Assembly: GCF_013106755.1 (NCBI RefSeq)
Contig: NZ_WHPF01000010.1
Coordinates: 1 to 64,000, forward strand
Direction: 5' to 3'
DNA: 64,000 nt
Source: Limnovirga soli
GTDB taxonomy: Bacteria; Bacteroidota; Bacteroidia; Chitinophagales; Chitinophagaceae
This document shows, in pieces, positions 56,401 through 63,060 of the stretch (position 1 is the first letter of the stretch; each line of letters opens with the position of its first letter). The notes beneath the pieces are model-generated. The model ran no database searches. It worked only from the letters and a program-made list of their open reading frames with translations, and was not told the origin of the DNA. Made by a program: the position numbers and the translations under genes.

Positions 56401-56624
56401 GAAGCAGGAACGGTAATAGCAAAACTACCAGTAGTGGTTGTAACAGTTGCTACATTGGTACCTTTTACTGTTACTGTTGCAAAAGCCACAGGTTGTTTGT
56501 CTTTAGCATTTGTTACAGTTCCTGTCACTTTTTTTTGTGCATGCAGAGAACTGGACAAGAAAAGAAAGAGAAGTGCTGTACATACGTGCACAGTCAATCG
56601 AGCGATTTTTTGTCTCATAAGCAA
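53436..56624 (-). CDS. SusC/RagA-family TonB-dependent outer-membrane transporter
   Basis: The 1062-residue protein (1060 if the third codon is the start) has a signal peptide (VCTALLFLFLSSSLHAQ). A carboxypeptidase-D regulatory-like domain (residues ~30-105) is followed by a TonB-box-like region and the plug (LQGRASGVTVISSGQPGAAS, then SPLVVIDGVRG and VLKDAAAAIYGVAGSNGVII). A large beta-barrel ends in NF. It imports nutrients through the outer membrane with SusD. The pair heads the locus of VCBS, DUF1573 and haloperoxidase-like lipoproteins. No sigma/anti-sigma gene lies beside it. Confidence 0.96.
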   Translation of the reverse strand: MLMRQKIARLTVHVCTALLFLFLSSSLHAQKKVTGTVTNAKDKQPVAFATVTVKGTNVATVTTTTGSFAITVPASKTKLVISSVGFDDVEVDVASQTDVAVSLKEKSSSLDEIVVTGYTAQKKKEITGSVSVVNVKDLRQTPVGTGEEALQGRASGVTVISSGQPGAASDIRIRGITGFGNNSPLVVIDGVRGSLHDINVADIESVQVLKDAAAAIYGVAGSNGVIIITTKKGKTGKAKVSYDGYYGVTTRGPGYDMASTQQQADAIWQQQRNSGIANPSSKQYGNGASPVIPDYITPTAGFEGDPNTDISTYNRTSNQITKANKIGTNWYDVITRNAQQQNHNISISSGSDKSSYFFSMGYLDQQGIAQFQGLKRYSVRANTQFNINDKIRVGENAYIFYKTNPIFGNQSEGSPFTTAFREDAIIPVYDIAGNFAGTKSQDLGNARNPYADIYRTKDNKQNNWDITGNVFGEVDFLKHFTARTTFGGTIDNNYSYNFNYVGYENAEGNSGANSFSEGAGYSTNWTYTNTVAYTNSFGKHNVKALVGTEAVYSYYRFLGGTRSNYFSENPNFWQLNTGSPTGQSNSGSAGQSSLWSQFARLEYGFSGKYLINASLRRDAASVFAEDVRTGYFPAVSGAWRISQENFMKDVSFINDLKLRYSWGKLGSTSNVNPTNPFNLYGQRAGRSFYDLTGSSNNPSSGFFRSNIGNPTTTWEGDIISNIGFDATLLKNKLDVTIDYYKKKVSGLLFTASGTQYDLIFTGDASLPKVNIGDMQNTGIDASVTYHGTIGKDVKFDVTGLFTSYNNKIVNIPGLPYFNGPQIRNVIVTRNEEGHPVGAFYGYEVIGIFQNAEDVAKSPTQQGDESPGVFKYKDQNADGVIDDKDRTYIGNPNPDFTYGLNLSFSYKSFDFSGFFFGSHGNDIFNQTKYFTDFPDFFKGGIRREVAVNSWTPDNTNTSIPKLRTTGGFSTDGVTNSYFISKGSYLRCKQMQIGYTMPAKSTAKFGIDRLRVYIQGANLFTITKYDGLDPELQSSDINNTVGFGIDQGNYPHTAAFLIGVNLNF

Positions 56625-56886
56625 GGCAATTATGGTTGTGTTAATAATTAAGAACGGTTAAAAATAAGGGAATTAATTATTTGTTAAATGAAAAAAAATA
56701 AGTTTTTTTTCATTGTGTATTTCGTACACATTTAATTTGCGTTGAATTGACACAATGAATTACTGATTATTGATAAAATGGTATCGATTTTGATTAATAT
56801 AGTGCGTTTATACCATTAAATGATAAAATATTACCAATTAAAAAAAATTACTACTGCTGTACAATTTTTTACAAATGAGGGCAATT

Positions 56887-57798
56887 TTACATCCTTTTTT
56901 GAAGCAATTTAAGAGATGATTCGAAGGCAAATTTACTGTCAAACCAGTTTATGGATGTATCCTTTTTAAACCATGTTATTTGCCGCTTGGCATAATGCCT
57001 TGTGTTAATTTTTATAGCTTCGATAGCTAGATTAAGAGTAGTAATTCCATCAAAATAGGCGAAGAATTCTTTGTACCCTACGGTTTGTAAAGCATTCAAA
57101 TAAGCGTAACTGCGTAAGTTGGCGGCTTCTTTCAATAATCCGGCACTCATCATGCTATCTACCCGTTGGTTAATATTACTATGCAATAATGTTTTCTCTA
57201 CTGATAATCCTAGCTTAATAATATTAAATGGCCTTTCAGCAATCTGCCGGTTTCGATAATGTATTATTGAGTTTCCGGTACTTAGTTTTATTTCCAGTGC
57301 CCGCATTAAGCGCTGCGGGTTTTGCTGTTCGCACTGTTGCCAGAATAATGGGTCTTTTGTACTAACTTCATTTTGTAGCCAAGCTAATCCATTGGTCTGA
57401 TATTGCAACGCTATAAATGCCCTGATATCTTTATCGGCATTAGGTATTGGGTCAAGACCTTCACAAAAAGCTTTTATATACAAGCCGGTTCCGCCTGCCA
57501 TTATAACAATTGGATTGTGTTGAAAAACCTGATTACATTTTTCTAAGGCATACTGCACAAATATTTGTGCAGTTACATCATCTGTAATCGAGTGAGAACT
57601 GATAAAATGATGTGGCACCAATTGCAACTCCTCAGGGCTGGGTTTGGCAACACCAATATTTAGTTCTTTAAAGCATTGGCGAGAGTCTGCAGAAATTATT
57701 TCAGTATTAAAATGCTGCGCCAATTGTATAGCCAGACTTGTTTTACCCGATGCAGTGGCACCAGCAATTATAATAACGGTATTCTTTTTGGGTGCCAT
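56887..57798 (-). CDS. miaA: tRNA dimethylallyltransferase MiaA
   Basis: The 303-residue protein has the MiaA P-loop (IIAGATASGKTSLAIQLA), the ISADSRQCFKELNIGVAKPS motif, GGTGLYIKAFCEGLDPIPNA and the C-terminal RHYAKRQITWFKKD. It transfers the dimethylallyl group to A37 of tRNAs that read UNN codons. The gene stands alone, between the SusC upstream region and element 21. The 262-base region before SusC is AT-rich and shows no element. Confidence 0.96.
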   Translation of the reverse strand: MAPKKNTVIIIAGATASGKTSLAIQLAQHFNTEIISADSRQCFKELNIGVAKPSPEELQLVPHHFISSHSITDDVTAQIFVQYALEKCNQVFQHNPIVIMAGGTGLYIKAFCEGLDPIPNADKDIRAFIALQYQTNGLAWLQNEVSTKDPLFWQQCEQQNPQRLMRALEIKLSTGNSIIHYRNRQIAERPFNIIKLGLSVEKTLLHSNINQRVDSMMSAGLLKEAANLRSYAYLNALQTVGYKEFFAYFDGITTLNLAIEAIKINTRHYAKRQITWFKKDTSINWFDSKFAFESSLKLLQKRM

Positions 57799-57879
57799 AA
57801 TATAATAGTTATGCAGACTATTAAAAACAATAGCAATATTTTAAAATATTTGGTAAGGCTTGGCTAATTAGCAATTAAT

Positions 57880-58080
57880 GTTTTGAGCCCGGCTTATATT
57901 TTCAATGAGGCTTTTCTTGCGTCGCACTCTTGTACGTTCAGTACATTATTCAACAATTTTTAATACCCATCTATTTATTAGATATCAATACATTCTTTTT
58001 AGCCGCCACAAAGAAGAAACCTGAAGTGTGCGACGCAAGTAAAGCTTAATAGAAATTCAATTGTCTGGTCCAGCAATAAA
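57880..58080. repeat. GCGTCGCA element 21, paired; right half with GCCACAAAG module
   Basis: The left half has TTTTGAGCCCGGC and the core CTTGCGTCGCACTCTTGTAC at 57916-57935. The right half begins with GCCGCCACAAAGAAGAAACC at 58002-58021. CTGAA and GTGTGCGACGCAAG (58026-58039), TAAAGC and the diverged outer box GGTCCAGCAATAAA follow. It lies between the response regulator and miaA. Confidence 0.9.
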
Positions 58081-58095
58081 TTAAATAAGCATCTA

Positions 58096-59256
58096 TTAGC
58101 CCGGTAATACAAAATTCTTTACATCTTCGGCTGTAATTAATTTGCCCGATAATATAATAAGCCTTTCTACCACATTTCTTAATTCGCGTATATTTCCTGT
58201 CCAGTTATGTTGTTGTAACGCTACCATTGCAGCAGGATCTATAGACTTTTTTGCCTGGCCATAATCTTCCGCAATATCTGCCAGAAACTTGTTTACCAGC
58301 AAGGGAATATCATCCTTACGGTTATTAAGCGAAGGCACATGAATTAATATTACACCCAAGCGGTGATAAAGGTCTAACCTGAAATTTTTAGCTTCGGTTT
58401 CTTTTAATAAATCCTTATTAGTAGCTGCAATTACACGTACATCTACAGCAATTTCTTTATCGGCCCCTACCCTTGTTATTTTACCTTCCTGTAACGCACG
58501 TAATACTTTGGCCTGGGCGCTTAAACTCATATCGCCTATTTCATCTAAAAACAAAGTACCACCGCTGGCTTGTTCAAATTTACCAATGCGCTGTTTAATT
58601 GCAGAAGTAAAAGAGCCTTTTTCGTGACCAAATAATTCGCTTTCTATCAACTCGCTGGGGATAGCCGCGCAGTTAACTTCTACCAGCGGTCCATTGCTTC
58701 TGTTGCTTTTTTCGTGCAACCAACGGGCTACAAGTTCTTTACCTGCACCATTTTCACCGGTTATTAAAACCCGTGCATCGGTGGGTGCCACTTTATCAAT
58801 AGTATCTTTTATGCGCAAAATAGGTTCGCTTTCGCCAATAATTTCCTGTACACGGTTTACTTTACGTTTTAATACTTTGGTTTCCTTTGCCAAACTGTTT
58901 TTATCTACCGCATTTCGAATGGTAATTAACAGTCGGTTTAAATCCGGGGGTTTGGCTACATAATCATACGCACCTTTTTTTACAGCATCAACAGCAGTTT
59001 CAATAGTGCCATGCCCACTTATCATTATAACCGGTACGTCTGGATTTTTTTCGGTGGCGCGGGATAAAAATTCAAGTCCATCTATTTTGGGCATTTTAAT
59101 ATCACAGAGTACCGCATCGTAAGTGGTGGCACAAAACAATTTCCAGCCTTCCTCACCATCGGCGGCTTCATCTACTTTAAACCCTTCATATCCCAGTATT
59201 TCGCTCAGGGTTTTACGAATGGCTCTTTCATCGTCAATAATCAGTATCTGTTGCAT
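58096..59256 (-). CDS. Sigma-54 type response regulator without DNA-binding domain
   Basis: The 386-residue protein starts with a receiver domain: IDDERAIRKTLSEILGYEGF, phospho-acceptor Asp in DAVLCDIKMPKIDGLEFLS, and KPP near residue 105. An AAA+ sigma-54-interaction domain follows, with Walker A GENGAGKE, GHEKGSFTSAIKQRIGKFEQ and Walker B GTLFLDEIGDM, plus the C-terminal NWTGNIRELRNVVERLI. The sigma-54-contacting loop reads GSFTSA instead of GAFTGA. The Fis-type DNA-binding domain is missing. It may act at sigma-54 promoters from solution or by an alternative mechanism. Confidence 0.93.
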   Translation of the reverse strand: MQQILIIDDERAIRKTLSEILGYEGFKVDEAADGEEGWKLFCATTYDAVLCDIKMPKIDGLEFLSRATEKNPDVPVIMISGHGTIETAVDAVKKGAYDYVAKPPDLNRLLITIRNAVDKNSLAKETKVLKRKVNRVQEIIGESEPILRIKDTIDKVAPTDARVLITGENGAGKELVARWLHEKSNRSNGPLVEVNCAAIPSELIESELFGHEKGSFTSAIKQRIGKFEQASGGTLFLDEIGDMSLSAQAKVLRALQEGKITRVGADKEIAVDVRVIAATNKDLLKETEAKNFRLDLYHRLGVILIHVPSLNNRKDDIPLLVNKFLADIAEDYGQAKKSIDPAAMVALQQHNWTGNIRELRNVVERLIILSGKLITAEDVKNFVLPG

Positions 59257-59297
59257 ATTCTAATTATTTGGTGCGCTATTAGCATTGTGATTGACTG

Positions 59298-59305
59298 CAA
59301 ATATA
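59298..59305 (-). promoter_or_regulatory. -7 box of the sigma-54-type regulator gene
   Basis: TATATTTG on the minus strand fits TAnnTTTG and lies about 42 bases before the start codon. A clear -33 box is not visible. Confidence 0.4.
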
Positions 59306-59415
59306 GGTATTGCTTTGCTGAGCTATTACAAAGCTAAAACAGGATTGGTTGCATCAGCATAGATGGCAGAATGCCAAAAGGCCTCAAAACATTCGGTTGG
59401 GTTATTTTTAAACCC

Positions 59416-59496
59416 ATTGCTGAATAGCCTTACAAACGTACAAGAGTGCGACGCAAGTAAAGCCCCCAACTTTTGTTTTGCCCGGCCAATAACTAA
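59416..59496. repeat. GCGTCGCA element 22, single half (reverse)
   Basis: The core GTACAAGAGTGCGACGCAAG is at 59438-59457, followed by TAAAGCCC and the outer box TTGCCCGGCCAATAACTAAA. Its end abuts the stop codon of the TonB-receptor gene. Confidence 0.9.
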
Positions 59497-59499
59497 ATT

Positions 59500-61581
59500 T
59501 TACAATATTATTTTAACTCCAGCATAATAATTTCTGGTTGAGGCTGCATTAAAATACCTGTTGCCAGCTGCATTAATATCGTTGCCAAGGCTGTATTTTT
59601 CGTTTAACAGGTTATCGGCACCTGCAAAAATATCAAGCCTGGTATTTTTTAATTGCAATTGCTTACCTATTTTTATTTGTAATAAATGATAAGGTGCAGA
59701 CGCTACGGTATTAGCATCGTTTAATTGAATTGCACTGGAATAGTTGAACATTATATTGGCATAATAAAGATGTCTGGTTATTATATCAACACCGGTAATA
59801 TTTACTGTGCGCGGAACACCAGTTATTTTATTGCCGGAATAATCGGTAGTACCAATAGTGTAGCTATCAAAATAATAGGGCTGATAGGCAAGACTATTCC
59901 ACAAATGCAAACTGCGTACTAAACTGTTTTTTTGTTCTATAATTCGGGCATTCCACCAAATTTCCAAACCCTTTTGTATGGTACTTCCGGCATTTACAAA
60001 ATAGTCGGCACCATTTGCATCGTTACGGCGAACAATGGCGCTTTTAAGATTAAAATAATTGAAGGAGGCACTGTAAGAAAAACTGTTTTGTAGTAAAGTA
60101 CCTTTTATACCCACTTCATAATTCCAGCCATACTCGGCCTGCAGGGTTTCGTTTACCACACCAGAAGAAGGCCTTACTTCGGCAAGGCTTGGTGGTGAAA
60201 ATCCTTTAGAGATATTGGCAAATATATTAGTACTTTTTAATACTGCATAGGAAATACCCAAACGTGGACTAATAGCAGGATCGGCATTTTTTATTTTGGG
60301 ATAATCGGTATTGACTGGTGTTACCCTGTTGTACCAAAAACGATAATCGTTATTACTAATACCTGCCTGTAAAAACCATTTTTCTGCAATATTCATATTT
60401 ACCTGAGCAAACAAAAAATACTGGGTAACATGTACTTTGTCTTTATACTGTGTAGTATCTGGCACCCCAGCTTTATTGCCGTATACCCTTATATAAGAAT
60501 CGTTGTATTGAAAATCGGCGCCTGCATTGGCTTCCAGTTTAAATGAATTGTGTTTATACGTGTAGGCAAAGTTGGTACGGGCACTATAGTTCCACTCTTT
60601 TCGCTTTTCAAAGTTGGTAATAAAGGGATTTTGAAAATCGGTTTTATTCAACCCAACTGTGGTGCTATTGGTAATATGTCCCGTAAGCTTTGTTTGCAAT
60701 GTTATTGCAGCTAAACCAGTCTCGTTATAAACAGCTGTTTTTTGGGTTATTGCGCCAGGAAAACTACCTGCTGCAAGGCGGGCCAGCCGTGGCGCAGTAT
60801 CGTATTGCGCCTGAGTTATACCACCCGGTGTTTCATAATGAAGCCTGGTATATAATGCCAGAAAGGAAATGCTGGTATTTTTACTGGCCATCCATTTGCC
60901 ATTCCACCTGATTATATTTCTGTCTAATGCAGATTGCTGCCGGTAGCCATCGCTACGCACATACGATTGCTGTAAGTCGGATACAAATTTAGTGCTGCTA
61001 TAATGCCAGCCTGCCTGCCCGCTAAAAAGCCCAAAAGAACCGCCGGCAAGCCCAAATTGTAATTGGTTCTTTTTTGCCAAAACCTCAGTGTTACTATGTA
61101 GGATAATGGCGCCACCGGTATTAGCCCCATAAAAACTTGATGCTGGCCCTTTAATAATCTCCATAGATTGAATACTGTTTGCATCAACCAGATTAATATA
61201 GGTGTTACCAGTAGCATCAGTTAAAGGCAGTTCGTCCCAGTATACTTTTATATTTCTAACACCAAATGGCGAACGCAATAAACTACCCCTAACTGATAAT
61301 CGGAAACTGCCGGGAGAACGTTCTTCCATTCTAACACCAGGAACAGTATTTACTGCCGGAAGCAGGCTTACAACACCTTGCGCAGTTAAATCCTTCTTGC
61401 TGATGAACGCGATAGAAGCAGGCACATCTTTTAATGGCAGCTTGGCAGAAAAGGCAGTAACGGTCACACTTTGCAGTATAACACTATCATTTAATGCAAA
61501 TAAAGAATCTGCCTTTTGGGCAAACAATACGCTATTACCAAAAAACATTATCACCAATAGTTGTAAAAATTTGATGCGCAT
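59500..61581 (-). CDS. TonB-dependent outer-membrane receptor
   Basis: The 693-residue protein has a signal peptide (LLVIMFFGNSVLFAQK). The TonB box lies near residues 38-46 (LQSVTVTAF). The plug follows: FRLSVRGSLLRSPFGVRNIK, NSIQSMEIIKGPASSFYGAN and TGGAIILHSN. The remainder is a beta-barrel ending in the typical YYAGVKIIL. It has no carboxypeptidase-D-like N-terminal domain and no SusD partner, so it resembles siderophore- or cobalamin-type receptors rather than SusC. The ligand is unknown. The nearest upstream gene is pdhB. Confidence 0.93.
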   Translation of the reverse strand: MRIKFLQLLVIMFFGNSVLFAQKADSLFALNDSVILQSVTVTAFSAKLPLKDVPASIAFISKKDLTAQGVVSLLPAVNTVPGVRMEERSPGSFRLSVRGSLLRSPFGVRNIKVYWDELPLTDATGNTYINLVDANSIQSMEIIKGPASSFYGANTGGAIILHSNTEVLAKKNQLQFGLAGGSFGLFSGQAGWHYSSTKFVSDLQQSYVRSDGYRQQSALDRNIIRWNGKWMASKNTSISFLALYTRLHYETPGGITQAQYDTAPRLARLAAGSFPGAITQKTAVYNETGLAAITLQTKLTGHITNSTTVGLNKTDFQNPFITNFEKRKEWNYSARTNFAYTYKHNSFKLEANAGADFQYNDSYIRVYGNKAGVPDTTQYKDKVHVTQYFLFAQVNMNIAEKWFLQAGISNNDYRFWYNRVTPVNTDYPKIKNADPAISPRLGISYAVLKSTNIFANISKGFSPPSLAEVRPSSGVVNETLQAEYGWNYEVGIKGTLLQNSFSYSASFNYFNLKSAIVRRNDANGADYFVNAGSTIQKGLEIWWNARIIEQKNSLVRSLHLWNSLAYQPYYFDSYTIGTTDYSGNKITGVPRTVNITGVDIITRHLYYANIMFNYSSAIQLNDANTVASAPYHLLQIKIGKQLQLKNTRLDIFAGADNLLNEKYSLGNDINAAGNRYFNAASTRNYYAGVKIIL

Positions 61582-61636
61582 ACAATGTGTTCTTGTTTAA
61601 ACAGGAAATGGAATATAAAAGAGGCTTCTAAAAAAT

Positions 61637-61670
61637 AAAAATCCCGATATAAATCTATACCGGGATTTTT
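61637..61670 (-). terminator. Terminator of pdhB
   Basis: ATCCCGATATA pairs with TATACCGGGAT (one G-T pair), followed by a T-run on the minus strand and 17 bases from the pdhB stop codon. A-rich and T-rich flanks could let it serve both strands. Confidence 0.85.
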
Positions 61671-61686
61671 ACAAATTGTTTATTAA

Positions 61687-62673
61687 TTACTTCTGTAAAT
61701 ACATGACTTCTTTAACCAATTTAACCGTTCTGGTTACATCTGGTATGGCGAGTGCTGCCAAATTAGGCGCATAGTGCATGGGGGCATCGGCACTGGTAAT
61801 TCTTAAAACTGGTGCATCAAGGTAATCAAAACCTTCTTTTTGGATACGGTATGCTATTTCCGATGATACAGAACACATTGGCCATTGTTCTTCTACTATT
61901 ACCAGGCGGTTGGTTTTCTTTACACTTTCCAAAATGGTTTTCCAATCCAATGGACGAATAGTTCTTAGGTCTATCACTTCTGCGCTGATACCTTCTTTCT
62001 CCAATTCTGCAGCAGCACTAAGTGCTACTTTCATCATTTTGTTATAAGAAACAATGGTAACATCCTTACCCAAACGTTTTACATCTGCTTTACCCAGTTC
62101 TATATAATATTCTTCTTCAGGTACTTCGCATTTATCACCATACATCATTTCACTTTCCATAAACATTACCGGATCTTCTTCGTACCTGATAGCTTGTTTC
62201 AACAAACCTTTTGCATCGTAACCGTTGGAAGGTGATATTACTTTTAACCCAGGAATATTTGCATAATAACTTTCAAATGCTGTTGAGTGCTGGGCACCTA
62301 ACTGGCCGGCACTGCCATTACCACCACGAAAAACAATGGGGCAGGTTATTTGCCCGCCACTCATGGCAAGCATTTTAGAGGCAGTATTTAAAATCTGGTC
62401 TAATGCCAATACAGCAAAGTTCCAGGTCATAAATTCCACAATTGGGCGTAAACCATTTTGGGCTGCACCCACAGCTACAGCAGTAAAACCAAGTTCTGCA
62501 ATGGGGGTATCTATTACCCTTTTTGCACCAAATTCGGCCAACATACCCTGACTTACCTTGTAAGCACCATTATATTCTGCTACTTCCTCACCCATTAAAA
62601 AAACCCTGCTGTCTCTTCTCATTTCTTCATTCATGGCCTCACGCAGGGCCTCACGAAAAGCAATTTGTCGCAT
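61687..62673 (-). CDS. pdhB: Pyruvate dehydrogenase E1 component, beta subunit
   Basis: The 328-residue protein starts MRQIAFREALREAMNEEM and carries the transketolase-type pyrimidine-binding motifs: FLMGEEVAEYNGAYKVSQGM, DTPIAELGFTAVAVGAAQ and PIVEFMTWNFAVLALDQI. The C-terminal domain contains EVIDLRTIRPLDWKTI and VEEQWPMCSVSSEIAY. With the alpha subunit (not in the window) it decarboxylates pyruvate with thiamine diphosphate in the pyruvate dehydrogenase complex. A -7-like box lies 35 bases upstream. Confidence 0.96.
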   Translation of the reverse strand: MRQIAFREALREAMNEEMRRDSRVFLMGEEVAEYNGAYKVSQGMLAEFGAKRVIDTPIAELGFTAVAVGAAQNGLRPIVEFMTWNFAVLALDQILNTASKMLAMSGGQITCPIVFRGGNGSAGQLGAQHSTAFESYYANIPGLKVISPSNGYDAKGLLKQAIRYEEDPVMFMESEMMYGDKCEVPEEEYYIELGKADVKRLGKDVTIVSYNKMMKVALSAAAELEKEGISAEVIDLRTIRPLDWKTILESVKKTNRLVIVEEQWPMCSVSSEIAYRIQKEGFDYLDAPVLRITSADAPMHYAPNLAALAIPDVTRTVKLVKEVMYLQK

Positions 62674-62706
62674 ATATTTCTCTGTTTAAACGCTTTAAAA
62701 ACTTGG

Positions 62707-62714
62707 CAAAAATA
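62707..62714 (-). promoter_or_regulatory. -7 box of pdhB
   Basis: TATTTTTG on the minus strand fits TAnnTTTG and lies about 35 bases before the start codon. TTTG sequences lie 15 and 22 bases further upstream, neither at the ideal spacing. Confidence 0.4.
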
Positions 62715-62810
62715 TAGGTTTATAGTTTACAAAATTCAAATAAGGCCAACAGTACTTATATAAATAAAAAACATGGGTGTATTGTAACCATAAAACAATA
62801 CAGGCTAATC

Positions 62811-63025
62811 TATTATTTACCAGGCAATGGAATGTTATAGCAGCATTCTTGCGTCGCACTCTTGTGCTGCAGGTACTGTATGCGGCTTATTGAAATAGGG
62901 AAAAGTGGCATTTAAACCAGTTAGAATGCTCTATCAATTAATCTGTCTTTTGTCCAATAGCATTCATGCAGCACAAGAGTGCGACGCAAGTAAAGCTACA
63001 TTTTGTATTGGGCCGGGTACATAAA
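62811..63025. repeat. GCGTCGCA element 23, paired inverted halves
   Basis: The left half has TATTTACCAGGC and the core CTTGCGTCGCACTCTTGTGC at 62848-62867, followed by TGCAGG. The right half has ATGCAGCACAAGAGTGCGAC leading to GCAAG (core 62971-62990), TAAAGC and the outer box GGGCCGGGTACATAAA. It occupies the middle of the 387-base gap between pdhB and accC. Confidence 0.9.
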
Positions 63026-63053
63026 AAAAATCCCGCAGTTGTTGGCTGCGGGA
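63023..63053 (-). terminator. Terminator of accC
   Basis: TCCCGCAG pairs with CTGCGGGA and is followed by a run of eight T on the minus strand. The hairpin lies 8 bases after the accC stop codon and abuts element 23. Confidence 0.88.
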
Positions 63054-63060
63054 TAAAGTA

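Noticed and set aside
1105-63025. GCGTCGCA repeats as a CRISPR array
   Set aside because: The copies are dispersed over 62 kb in both orientations, without regular spacers or cas genes.
1105-63025. GCGTCGCA repeats as integron attC sites
   Set aside because: No integrase gene is present, the flanking genes are ordinary chromosomal operons, and the GTTRRRY/RYYYAAC core sites are not seen.
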